Shown here piece by piece: positions 1 through 7,061 of a stretch of DNA of 12,187 nucleotides. Where the stretch lies: assembly GCA_002395865.1 (NCBI GenBank), contig DGVE01000018.1, positions 1 to 12,187 of the forward strand, read 5' to 3'. The stretch is from Lachnospiraceae bacterium UBA4292 (lineage in GTDB: Bacteria; Bacillota; Clostridia; Lachnospirales; Lachnospiraceae). A program made the translations under genes and the position numbers. The number at the start of each line of letters is the position of its first letter. Position 1 is the stretch's first letter. Below the pieces are notes generated by a model. The model was not told the origin of the DNA and searched no databases. It saw only the letters and a program-made list of their open reading frames with translations.

Positions 1-997
1 GGTTGTGAAGGCCCACTCTCTCCTGACAGAATATGATCGGTCCGGGCGATGTGAGTTTGATGGCGATGACGCATATAAGCATCACCGGTGAGAACAGTAT
101 GAGCGCTATGGTGCCGAGTATAATATCCATGGCTCTCTTGATCGAGGCGTTTGTCCACTCCATGAGAGGCACGTGTCTGATATTTATAAGCGGCAGTCCC
201 TGCAGATCCTCCGTATAGGGGGATGTCGGTATCACATTTGAATAGTCGGGCACGAATCTGGTGTGAACACCGGATTTCTCCGTGGAGGCCACGACATGGG
301 CCAGCTTGTTGTACTCGGAAAGGCCAAGTGTGATTATTATCTCATCGAGCTGATTGGCCTCGAGGAGACTCTCCAGCTCCTCCGTGCGGCCTACGACCTT
401 TATGCCCTTGTATTCGAAGCCGATCTCCTTATTGTCATCAAGTATTCCCTGAAGCCTGAAGCCCCACTGCGGGTTGTCGAGCACCCTGTCGATGAGCTCG
501 CGGGCCGCGCCGGAGAAGCCGACCAGTATGGCCTTCTTCTGGTTCTTGCCTCTTCTGTTGCTCTCAAAGATTATGATACGGCTGATGCTTCTCTCCGTGA
601 TCATAAAGCAGAGATTGCTCATGCCGAAATAAAAGATCATGTATCCGGAGAAGAAGTAGGAGTTCTTGATGATGTACAGTCCGGTGGTCAGCATAGACAC
701 GCCGATAATATTCGCAAAGAAGATACCGGATATCTCGCGCCGTCTTCCCGCTATGGACTTGTGGCCGTAGAGGCCGAATATCATGTACAGAATAACATAG
801 CCGGGCACTATGAATATAAGCGCCCTTCCGTAGTACATCAGAGCCTCCGGAGCAAAGGGTTCTTCGCTCCACTGATAGGTCTCTGCCTTCTGGACTACGA
901 ATCGCATAGTGTAGGCGCACAGATAAGCTATAACGACCATCAGCGCATCCAAAAGGATATGTATTCTGTTCAGGATCTTTTGTCCGTCGTTAATCAT
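1..997 (-). CDS. Polyprenyl-phosphate sugar-1-phosphate transferase (priming glycosyltransferase), 3' end outside window
   Basis: This enzyme class starts glycan synthesis by moving a sugar-1-phosphate from a UDP-sugar to undecaprenyl phosphate in the membrane. 332 N-terminal residues are visible and the frame is open to the left edge. Four transmembrane helices are expected (about 13-33, 56-76, 90-109 and 116-134), followed by a CoA-binding-like Rossmann domain (about 154-265: KKAILVGFSGAARELIDRVL, then GFRLQGILDD). The start of the bacterial sugar transferase domain comes next: IKRAMDIILG (286-295), a hydrophobic re-entrant helix, then IKLTSPGPIIFCQERVGL (313-330). The catalytic Asp-Glu pair lies beyond the edge. 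Family members are usually about 450-480 residues, so some 120-150 are missing. The ATG at 997 overlaps the preceding stop (ATGA), with GAAGG eight bases upstream. The transferred sugar (glucose, galactose or other) cannot be told. Confidence 0.93.
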   Translation of the reverse strand, partial: MINDGQKILNRIHILLDALMVVIAYLCAYTMRFVVQKAETYQWSEEPFAPEALMYYGRALIFIVPGYVILYMIFGLYGHKSIAGRRREISGIFFANIIGVSMLTTGLYIIKNSYFFSGYMIFYFGMSNLCFMITERSISRIIIFESNRRGKNQKKAILVGFSGAARELIDRVLDNPQWGFRLQGILDDNKEIGFEYKGIKVVGRTEELESLLEANQLDEIIITLGLSEYNKLAHVVASTEKSGVHTRFVPDYSNVIPTSPYTEDLQGLPLINIRHVPLMEWTNASIKRAMDIILGTIALILFSPVMLICVIAIKLTSPGPIIFCQERVGLHN

Positions 998-1971
998 TTG
1001 TCAAGCCTTCTCTTGATGAATTCAGTAGTGTATACGACTGTATCAAAAAGCATCATCGCCTCTATGGCAAGCTGCGTCACAAATGTGGATACACCGACCA
1101 CACGCCTGCACTTCTTAAAGGTGCGAAAGCCCTCGATAAGTCCGGATGAGTACTCTTTAAAATAACCCATCGCCGCGAAAAATACAAGCTTTATTATAAA
1201 GCCGAGCAGTATCGCGGGAGCATTTACTATGATCTGCCATGCGGCCATGTTCTTGTAGATGACGTAGATGCTGTTGCGCGCCGCAAGCTTCACCTTGAAG
1301 GAATTGTACTTGCTGCCGGAGGTTCCGCTGCCCACGTGACGGCATACCGCCTTCGGCGCGTACACATTCGTGTAGCCGTAGAGCCTTGCCCTATATCCCA
1401 CATCCACATCCTCCAGATACGCGAAATGCATCTCGTCGAAAAGCCCGATCTTGTCGAATACCTTTCTGCGATACAGTCCCGCGCCGGCGCAACTGGTGAA
1501 TATCGGCGACGCCTTGTCATACTTGTTCGCCGGCCTGTCGATGCCCTTCTGCGCTGACCAGCCCATGATGGTGTAGAGGTCACCCGCATCATCCATCTTC
1601 TCCGGCTGATGCATGCATACCATCTTTGCGCTGACGGAGAATATCCTCTTATCCCTGTCTGCGGCCTTTATGAGTTCTCCCACGTAGTCGGGCTCTACAG
1701 CCGTGTCGTTGTTTAGGAGGATTACATACTCTGTCTTCGAGCGCCTGATGCCCTCATTTACGCCGCCCGAGAAGCCCAGGTTCTCCTTCATGACGGCTAT
1801 CTCCGCCTCGGGATAATTCTCCCTGAGGTACTCGACGCTGCCGTCTGTGGATGCGTTGTCTATCACAAGCACCTTGAAATCCCTGCACTTCTGTGCTCTG
1901 AGAGCCTCCATGCACGGCTCAAGGAAATGCTTGCCGTTGTAGTTAGGTATTACCACTGTCGCTTTTTTCAA
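994..1971 (-). CDS. GT2 family glycosyltransferase, TTG start
   Basis: Predicted GT-A glycosyltransferase that extends the lipid-linked glycan at the cytoplasmic face. From the TTG at 1971 it has 325 residues: VVIPNYNGKHFLEPCMEAL (6-24), VIDNASTDGS (36-45), ENLGFSGGVNEGI (63-75), LLNNDTAVEPDY (85-96, DxD-type metal site), SCAGAGLYRRKVF (160-172), FAYLEDVDVGYRARLYGY (183-200, catalytic Glu-Asp) and the conserved RHVGSGTSG (211-219). One or two hydrophobic segments (about 248-270) near the C-terminus probably bind the membrane. A longer frame exists upstream to an ATG at 2016, but that would overlap the ATPase gene by 43 bases and precede the fold with unrelated residues. GGAGGG at 1978-1983 stands six bases before the TTG. 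The donor sugar is unknown. The stop (TGA) overlaps the next ATG. Confidence 0.9.
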   Translation of the reverse strand: MKKATVVIPNYNGKHFLEPCMEALRAQKCRDFKVLVIDNASTDGSVEYLRENYPEAEIAVMKENLGFSGGVNEGIRRSKTEYVILLNNDTAVEPDYVGELIKAADRDKRIFSVSAKMVCMHQPEKMDDAGDLYTIMGWSAQKGIDRPANKYDKASPIFTSCAGAGLYRRKVFDKIGLFDEMHFAYLEDVDVGYRARLYGYTNVYAPKAVCRHVGSGTSGSKYNSFKVKLAARNSIYVIYKNMAAWQIIVNAPAILLGFIIKLVFFAAMGYFKEYSSGLIEGFRTFKKCRRVVGVSTFVTQLAIEAMMLFDTVVYTTEFIKRRLDK

Positions 1972-1973
1972 AA

Positions 1974-2717
1974 CTATCCCTCCGGGCTGTCCAGCCATTT
2001 TCTGTAAGCGGCGCATACAGTGTCCGGATCGCCCAACATCTTTACTTTACCGTGATCGAGCCATACCACGCGGTCGCTCATATCGCGTATCTGGTCGATA
2101 TTATGCGATACGAAAAGCACCGTCGTACCGCCTCCCATGAGCTCGAGCATGCGTTTCCTGCTCTTGGCCTGGAACCTCTCGTCTCCTACCGCGAGCACCT
2201 CGTCGCATATGAGTATCTCGGGTGTGACCACGGCAGCTATCGAAAAAGCAAGCCTGACCAGCATGCCCGACGAGTAGTTTCTGATGGGCTGGTCTATAAA
2301 TTCGCCCAGCTCCGAGAACTCAAGTATCTCGTCGAACTTCTCGTGGAGGAACTCCTTCGAGTAGCCGAGTATCGCTCCGTTTAGGAACACATTCTCGCGT
2401 CCGGTCAGCTCATAGTCGAAGCCGCTTCCGAGCTCAAGCATGGGTACGACATTGCCTCCGAGGACCACGCGGCCCTTCGTGGGCTTCATGATACCGCTTA
2501 TTATCTTGAGGACTGTGCTTTTGCCCGCGCCGTTGTGTCCGATGATGCCCATGACCTCGCCCTTATTGACGGTGAAGCTTACATCCGTCAGAGCCCAGAA
2601 GTCCTTGTATTTAAGTCGTCCCTTGAACAGGGCGACCATAGTCTCTTTTATGGTGCTGATGCGGTCCGCCTGAAGTCTGAAGCGGATGGACACATTCTCT
2701 ACCTTTACCATTTCCAT
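1974..2717 (-). CDS. wzt: ABC polysaccharide exporter ATPase, Wzt/TagH type without C-terminal sugar-binding domain
   Basis: Cytoplasmic ATPase that drives the neighbouring permease. Motifs in order: Walker A GHNGAGKST (60-68), Q-loop region near VVPMLELGSGFDYELTGREN (90-109), ABC signature YSSGM (148-152), Walker B ILICDE (168-173), D-loop VGDERF and H-loop histidine at 205 (FVSHN). The segment GSGFDYELTGREN is typical of the Wzt/TagH branch. At 247 residues it holds only the nucleotide-binding domain, lacking the extra C-terminal carbohydrate-recognition domain of O9a-type Wzt and the long tail of B. subtilis TagH. ATG 2717 is preferred over the ATG two codons later because AGGA, overlapping the permease stop, lies about seven bases before it. 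The TAG stop is two bases before the TTG start of the next gene. Confidence 0.94.
   Translation of the reverse strand: MEMVKVENVSIRFRLQADRISTIKETMVALFKGRLKYKDFWALTDVSFTVNKGEVMGIIGHNGAGKSTVLKIISGIMKPTKGRVVLGGNVVPMLELGSGFDYELTGRENVFLNGAILGYSKEFLHEKFDEILEFSELGEFIDQPIRNYSSGMLVRLAFSIAAVVTPEILICDEVLAVGDERFQAKSRKRMLELMGGGTTVLFVSHNIDQIRDMSDRVVWLDHGKVKMLGDPDTVCAAYRKWLDSPEG
1978..1983 (-). promoter_or_regulatory. Ribosome binding site deciding the TTG start of the GT2 gene
   Basis: The minus strand reads GGAGGG at 1983-1978, six bases (ATAGTT) before TTG at 1971-1969. It lies in the last codons of the ATPase gene. The start it marks aligns with the usual beginning of GT2 proteins (KKATVVIPNYNG), whereas the ATG at 2016 gives a non-homologous leader. 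Confidence 0.8.
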
Positions 2718-2726
2718 AGATATTTC

Positions 2727-3533
2727 CTAAATGTAGAATATGAACTTATCCTCCGTCTTGTGGAAGACGAATGCGCCGAGCGCGAACATTCCGAATGCAA
2801 AACCCATGCACCACAGATACTGCGTTATATCGGGGAACACCCTGTCGATGATCAGCGTCCTGATGAATGTGATGTAGTGGTACATCGGATTGAATACCTC
2901 CAGCTTCTGAAGGCTCTCGGGCAGCAGGTCGATCGAGTAGATGATGGGGGTCGCGTACATCCAGATGGTGGAAAATACGCCCCATAAAAACTCGATGTCC
3001 CTGAAGAACACCATGAGCGCCGAGAGAAGAAGCCCCAGACCCATGATGAAGATAATGAGAAGCGCAAGCCCGACCGGTATGACGATCCACGGCAGACACG
3101 GCCAGAGCCGGTTGATAAGCGCCACCAGAAGCAGAGGTATCATCGCAAGAAGCATATTTACGCTGGCGCTCGCGACCTTGCTCGCGGGGTAGATGAACTT
3201 CGGCACGTAGACCTTCGTTATGAGGCTCGCGTTGCCGCATACAGATCTCATGGACTGGTTGCAGCAGTCGTTGAAGCCGTTGAAAAGCACTATGCCTGTG
3301 AGAAGGTACATCGCGTAGTGGGGTATGCCTCCAGCTCTGGCGATAAGTCTTGTAAATACCGCGTACTGCACTCCCATCATCATGAGGGGGTTCAGAAAGC
3401 TCCAGAATATCCCGAGGATGGAGCGCTTGTACTTGGTCTTGAAATCCCTCGACACGAGCTGTTCGATAAGGAACTTATAGCGTGTCAGGTTTTTTATATA
3501 TGCGGTCAGTGAGAACCGTTCGTTTCCGTACAT
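2727..3533 (-). CDS. wzm: ABC-2 polysaccharide exporter permease, Wzm/TagG type
   Basis: Membrane subunit of an ABC exporter moving a lipid-linked glycan or teichoic-acid-like polymer out of the cytoplasm. The 268 residues match the ABC2_membrane family: an N-terminal amphipathic stretch (NLTRYKFLIEQLVSRDFKTK), the typical KRSILGIFWSFLNPL (36-50), six hydrophobic segments, a central ITKVYVPKFIYP (105-116) and the conserved ATPIIYS (194-200), followed by LEVFNPMYHYITFIR near the end. The start at ATG 3533 has GGAG ten bases upstream. It is the first gene after the internal promoter and is followed nine bases later by its ATPase. The polymer cannot be named from the sequence. Confidence 0.92.
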   Translation of the reverse strand: MYGNERFSLTAYIKNLTRYKFLIEQLVSRDFKTKYKRSILGIFWSFLNPLMMMGVQYAVFTRLIARAGGIPHYAMYLLTGIVLFNGFNDCCNQSMRSVCGNASLITKVYVPKFIYPASKVASASVNMLLAMIPLLLVALINRLWPCLPWIVIPVGLALLIIFIMGLGLLLSALMVFFRDIEFLWGVFSTIWMYATPIIYSIDLLPESLQKLEVFNPMYHYITFIRTLIIDRVFPDITQYLWCMGFAFGMFALGAFVFHKTEDKFIFYI

Positions 3534-3567
3534 CTAAATGTTTCTCCGGGTAATGTTTAACGTTTCT

Positions 3568-3596
3568 ATTATAGCAACATCCGGCGATAATTGCCA
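3568..3596 (-). promoter_or_regulatory. Extended -10 promoter ahead of the ABC exporter genes
   Basis: In the 70-base gap (3534-3603), the only sizeable one in the window, the minus strand holds TGCTATAAT (3568-3576): a perfect TATAAT with the TG of an extended -10. Seventeen bases upstream is TGGCAA (3591-3596), a weak match to the TTGACA -35 box, as is usual for extended -10 promoters. Transcription would start near 3561-3563, giving a leader of about 28 bases. A GGAG (3544-3547) stands ten bases before the permease ATG. The gap has no terminator-like hairpin, so read-through from upstream would add to this promoter. Confidence 0.65.
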
Positions 3597-3603
3597 TAGA
3601 TTT

Positions 3604-4527
3604 TCATCTGTTTTTCCAAAAAAACTTGTTTGAAGTGCAGAGCATGATTATCTTCTTCGGAAGTTTTCTGTATCTCTTTCCCAAAAAATAGCCCGCATAC
3701 TTGCAGAAGCACTGCATGAAAAAGCCGAAGAGCCCGAACAGATCGCCGCGCCTTATGAGCCTTCCGCCCACCGCCTTCACAAGCTTAGCGCCCTCCTTCT
3801 CGGAGCTGACATGCGCAAATACCTGTGGATTGTCCGCCTGCGACACCGCCATATCGAAGCTGCGCTTAAAATACTGCTTCAGCGTGTAGTTGTGTGAGTG
3901 AATCACCCTCGCATCCGCGCAGTAGCACACGGCATAGCCGTTCTCTATGATCTCGCGCGCGAATATCATGTCCTCGTTGAATATCGTATGCCGCGTGAAA
4001 CCGCCGAGCTCAATATACTTCTTTCTGTCGTATGCCGCGCAGACATTTGAGCAGAAATATGTCTTGATACCGAGCTCATCAAGATCCGCGGCCGTCTTTT
4101 TCCGCGATGTCTTCGGGTAGTTGAACGCCCTCGACATCCTCTCAAGAAGCGCGCAGTCGGCATCCGGCAGCTGTCTTGCGTACACCGCACCCGTATCCTC
4201 ATCGAAGGCGGATACCAGTCTCTCGATCAGTCTGCTGCCTGCGGGAACCGCGTCATCCGTCATGAACACGATGATGTCCGCGTCCGATTCGCGCGCCATC
4301 ATATCCCTCACCCTGCCGTGATCGAACTCCTCCTGAGTCACATGGCTCACAAAAACGGCTATCCCTGCCACGCGTACCGGTTCTGTGAACGAGTCGTCCC
4401 AGTACTCCTCGCAGGTATTGACTATCCTTAGAGCATTTATCCTGAGGCTCTGCGCAGCGAGCCTTTTTATCAGTTTTCTGAACTTATCCCCCGGCCTGTA
4501 GACCGGTATGCATACATCAACCTTCAT
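3604..4527 (-). CDS. GT2 glycosyltransferase, rhamnosyltransferase-like
   Basis: Predicted cytoplasmic, membrane-associated GT-A glycosyltransferase adding a sugar to the lipid-linked repeat unit. The 307 residues carry the pattern of the rhamnosyltransferase subgroup of family GT2: VCIPVYRPG at the start, EEFDHGRVRD (66-75), FMTDDAVP (88-95, the metal-binding DxD region), YARQLPDAD (116-124), FNYPKTS, YFCSNVCAAYDRKKYIELGG (157-176), NED (184-186) as the likely catalytic-base region, and ADARVIHSHNYTLKQYFKRS (204-223). The C-terminus is basic and hydrophobic, suiting membrane contact. Rhamnose as donor is an inference from subgroup resemblance; another sugar is possible. It starts within the flippase gene, with GGAAGG just upstream, and is the last gene before the 70-base gap. 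Confidence 0.88.
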   Translation of the reverse strand: MKVDVCIPVYRPGDKFRKLIKRLAAQSLRINALRIVNTCEEYWDDSFTEPVRVAGIAVFVSHVTQEEFDHGRVRDMMARESDADIIVFMTDDAVPAGSRLIERLVSAFDEDTGAVYARQLPDADCALLERMSRAFNYPKTSRKKTAADLDELGIKTYFCSNVCAAYDRKKYIELGGFTRHTIFNEDMIFAREIIENGYAVCYCADARVIHSHNYTLKQYFKRSFDMAVSQADNPQVFAHVSSEKEGAKLVKAVGGRLIRRGDLFGLFGFFMQCFCKYAGYFLGKRYRKLPKKIIMLCTSNKFFWKNR

Positions 4528-5731
4528 TCAGATCCTTCCTGCATCTGTAAAAAAAGATAACCGTAAATCCCGCGAGCAGTATAAGCATCACCGCCAGATT
4601 GGCCCATGCGGCTCCGGCCAGCCCGAAGCGCTTCATACCCGCGAAGGGAAGTATCAAAGACGCGGCAAACGCGGCCGCATAGGATGCGAATATGCCCTTC
4701 GGCATCCTCATGACCAGCACCGCGTAGTACATAAGGATACCCGCCGCATTGGCGCCGCCGCCCGCTATCAGTATGAGCAGCTCGGGCATGAAGCCGGTCA
4801 GATCGACATCGAACACCAGCGAGAGCACCGGTATTCCGAGGAGCCATGCGCCGAGAAGACATACGGCTGTGAGCACGCATACGGCAAACATCAGCACTCC
4901 CGTCAGCTTCATAAACCTTCTCACCTCGCCCTTTTTGTAGTAGCCGGTCATGGTGGTGAGCACGGGCTTGAATATCATGGTGCTCAGGAGATTAATCACA
5001 AAGCTCGGCAGATAGAGCACATAGTAGATGTAGTTGAGCCCTTCGTCGAAATAATCCACCGCGAACTTCGAAGAGGACAGCATGAAGGAATACATGAACG
5101 AGCTTATCGCAATGAGCAGGCACTCCCTGAACAGTTTCCTCCACCTGCCCTTTATATCGAACATCCTCTCCCGCCCCGCTATACTGCGAAGGAAAAAGGG
5201 ATTCAGTATGGTCACAACAAGAGCCGATGAAACGCACAGCACTAAGGCCCCGGTAAAACTGTCCTTCACTGTGATCATGCACGCGGTAAATACCGCTACC
5301 GATACGGCCACCCTGATGGCCATGGACTTGCCCGCGAGGTCTATCCTCTCCCTCGCCTGATAATCTCCCTCGAAGATATCGGCTATGGAATCGGTCATCT
5401 TATAGACGCAAAGTATCAGCATCACAGGCCATTGCTGTCTTCCGGTCACGACCAGATAGACCGAGCAGCATATAAGCATAGCCAGTGTCGTGAAGCTTCT
5501 CAGCGTGAAATAATCGCAGAAGCTGTATTTACCCGAGGCGTCGGTCACCTGAAACGGTCTTATCTCGAAGTACCCCACCATCAGAAGAGTCTGCGCCAGA
5601 GTAAAAGCTATGGAGAAATCATTTCCGGCATCCTGTCCGCATGTGCGCTTTACAACAGTGAGTATGACCATGGTCGCCAGTGCAAACGCGATGGTTCCGG
5701 CACTGTACCATATAACACCTTTATTTTTCAT
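4517..5731 (-). CDS. wzx: Polysaccharide flippase, Wzx-like (MOP superfamily)
   Basis: This protein probably moves undecaprenyl-linked repeat units across the membrane. The 404 residues show about 12 hydrophobic segments in pairs, as in MOP-superfamily exporters, though it is shorter than many Wzx proteins. Supporting segments are the N-terminal helix IWYSAGTIAFALATMVI, then GYFEIRPFQVTDASGKYSF (53-71) between helices 2 and 3, where Wzx-type proteins carry a conserved cytoplasmic loop, and a basic loop near 185-202 (IAGRERMFDIKGRWRKL). The end of the protein (GLAGAAWANLAVMLILL) fits the last helices of the family. The ATG lies inside the polymerase gene with GGAG seven bases upstream, and the stop overlaps the next glycosyltransferase start by 11 bases, so the three genes are translationally coupled. 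Confidence 0.84.
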   Translation of the reverse strand: MKNKGVIWYSAGTIAFALATMVILTVVKRTCGQDAGNDFSIAFTLAQTLLMVGYFEIRPFQVTDASGKYSFCDYFTLRSFTTLAMLICCSVYLVVTGRQQWPVMLILCVYKMTDSIADIFEGDYQARERIDLAGKSMAIRVAVSVAVFTACMITVKDSFTGALVLCVSSALVVTILNPFFLRSIAGRERMFDIKGRWRKLFRECLLIAISSFMYSFMLSSSKFAVDYFDEGLNYIYYVLYLPSFVINLLSTMIFKPVLTTMTGYYKKGEVRRFMKLTGVLMFAVCVLTAVCLLGAWLLGIPVLSLVFDVDLTGFMPELLILIAGGGANAAGILMYYAVLVMRMPKGIFASYAAAFAASLILPFAGMKRFGLAGAAWANLAVMLILLAGFTVIFFYRCRKDLNEG

Positions 5732-7061
5732 GCTCAGCTCCGTGCGCCTTTTCCCTGCCCCTTATAAAGAGCGCGTACGCGAAGGTTATGGCCAGCCAGA
5801 ACCATGTCGTGGCATTTGAGAACCATGTGGTAAAAAAGCTCAGCGCGAAGTAGATGGCGATCTGGCAGAAAAGTATCTTCGCCGCAGGTCCGCCCTTTCT
5901 GACATATGAGCTTATGACCGAAGCGAGCCATCCTATGAGTATTCCCGCCACTAAAACACCCGCGATACCGAAATCATAGTAGAAATCGTAGATGAGGGTC
6001 AGTGTGTTCAGCTCCTGCTTCACAAGGTACAGAGGAAGCTCCGCATACTGCGGAAATACGAACTTAAGCCCCGTGAGCGCGAGCACCGGGAAGATACTCC
6101 TAAGGCCCCAGGTGTGCGCCGGAAGCTGCTGGGTCATCAGATTGAAGTTGGCAAAATTGTTCGCCACGTACATATACGGGTACTGAACATAGACCGGTGT
6201 ATCCGCATTGTAAAAGGAGAATATCTCCTGCAGATAGCCGGGCTCGTAGTGTCTGAGCTTTGTAAAGGCCACGAAGACACCCGCGAAGACGGCCAGACAG
6301 ATAACGGCATAGAGAGCTATCTTCGCCCAGTCGAGCTTTCTGAAATCCTTCACACGCAGTGTGCACAGGATGATGAACAGCGGAAATGCCACAGAAAGTA
6401 TGATGTTCAGTTTTCCGAGGCACATGATATTTATCGCAAGAGAGATGACATTGGCCGCGATGAGAGCGTACTTTCTGTTCTGCGCGATCGCCTGCTTTCT
6501 CTTCCTCATCTCCTGGATATATGTCAGGGTGAAGCAGTGTGTAAATATCGATGAAACGGTGAAATAATGCACTCCCGACACGTGGAAATAATTGTACGCG
6601 TGTATGAGCTTCGAAAAGATCGGTATGTAGCCGAGTATCACCGCCTCGGCGACGAACGCGAGGAGCGAAAGGCCTGTCATTATAAGTACGGCCAGATACA
6701 TCCTGTCGATATCCGCCGCTCTTCTTTTCTTTGTACCCTTCCTGACAGGGAGCAGGGAGCCTATGAGAAAACAGGCAAAAAAACCTCCGACACTTATTCT
6801 GGTATCCCATGTCCACGAGCCGTGAAGTCTCGACAGCTTCATGATGCCCAGTCCCGCTCCGAACAGCCATCCGAGACTCATAAGCGCCCTCAGGTCCACA
6901 AAGCTGTGGCTGCTGCCCACAAGAAAGATGTAACTCAAAAATGCGGCGGCCACGAGCATACACCCTGCCACCACATGCTGCCCGGACAGGTCCATGACCA
7001 TAGCCGGGCAGTATACGATAATAAAAAACAATAAAACTCTTAAACTGCTCCTGTCAGACAT
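5721..7061 (-). CDS. wzy: Polysaccharide repeat-unit polymerase, Wzy-like
   Basis: A Wzy-type polymerase joins lipid-linked oligosaccharide repeat units on the outer face of the membrane. The 446 residues form about 11 or 12 hydrophobic segments. Features resembling the oligosaccharide repeat-unit polymerase family are GYIPIFS (144-150), a large outside loop (about 268-355) containing QYPYMYVANNFANFN (293-307), and an LIYDFYYDFGIAG segment (356-368) before the last helices. Polymerases are too divergent for a firm call by eye, so the family assignment rests on topology, these motifs and context. The start is well supported: GGAGG at 7068-7072, six bases before the ATG, with the ATG overlapping the cdaR stop by eight bases. 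The 3' end overlaps the flippase gene by 11 bases. Confidence 0.82.
   Translation of the reverse strand: MSDRSSLRVLLFFIIVYCPAMVMDLSGQHVVAGCMLVAAAFLSYIFLVGSSHSFVDLRALMSLGWLFGAGLGIMKLSRLHGSWTWDTRISVGGFFACFLIGSLLPVRKGTKKRRAADIDRMYLAVLIMTGLSLLAFVAEAVILGYIPIFSKLIHAYNYFHVSGVHYFTVSSIFTHCFTLTYIQEMRKRKQAIAQNRKYALIAANVISLAINIMCLGKLNIILSVAFPLFIILCTLRVKDFRKLDWAKIALYAVICLAVFAGVFVAFTKLRHYEPGYLQEIFSFYNADTPVYVQYPYMYVANNFANFNLMTQQLPAHTWGLRSIFPVLALTGLKFVFPQYAELPLYLVKQELNTLTLIYDFYYDFGIAGVLVAGILIGWLASVISSYVRKGGPAAKILFCQIAIYFALSFFTTWFSNATTWFWLAITFAYALFIRGREKAHGAEHEK

Noticed and set aside
33..218. Small plus-strand open frame near the left edge
   Set aside because: It is opposite the conserved sugar transferase domain start of the priming enzyme and has no sign of being a gene.
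263..1165. Plus-strand open frame of 300 codons
   Set aside because: It lies opposite the priming transferase, whose minus-strand translation gives clear family motifs and full transmembrane structure. The plus-strand product has no recognisable domain and no good ribosome binding site.
3541..3600. Possible terminator after the rhamnosyltransferase-like gene
   Set aside because: The only inverted repeats seen are 4-5 base pairs with long loops and no T-run follows on the minus strand; the sequence is better explained as a promoter.
4508..5230. Plus-strand open frame of 240 codons
   Set aside because: It is antisense to the flippase gene. The composition (His, Arg, Gln, Glu rich) is typical of a shadow of a membrane protein gene.
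6100..6963. Minus-strand open frame of 287 codons in another phase
   Set aside because: It overlaps the Wzy-like gene completely. Its product is rich in Arg, His and Cys and lacks the hydrophobic pattern seen in the chosen frame, which is also coupled to cdaR and to the flippase gene.
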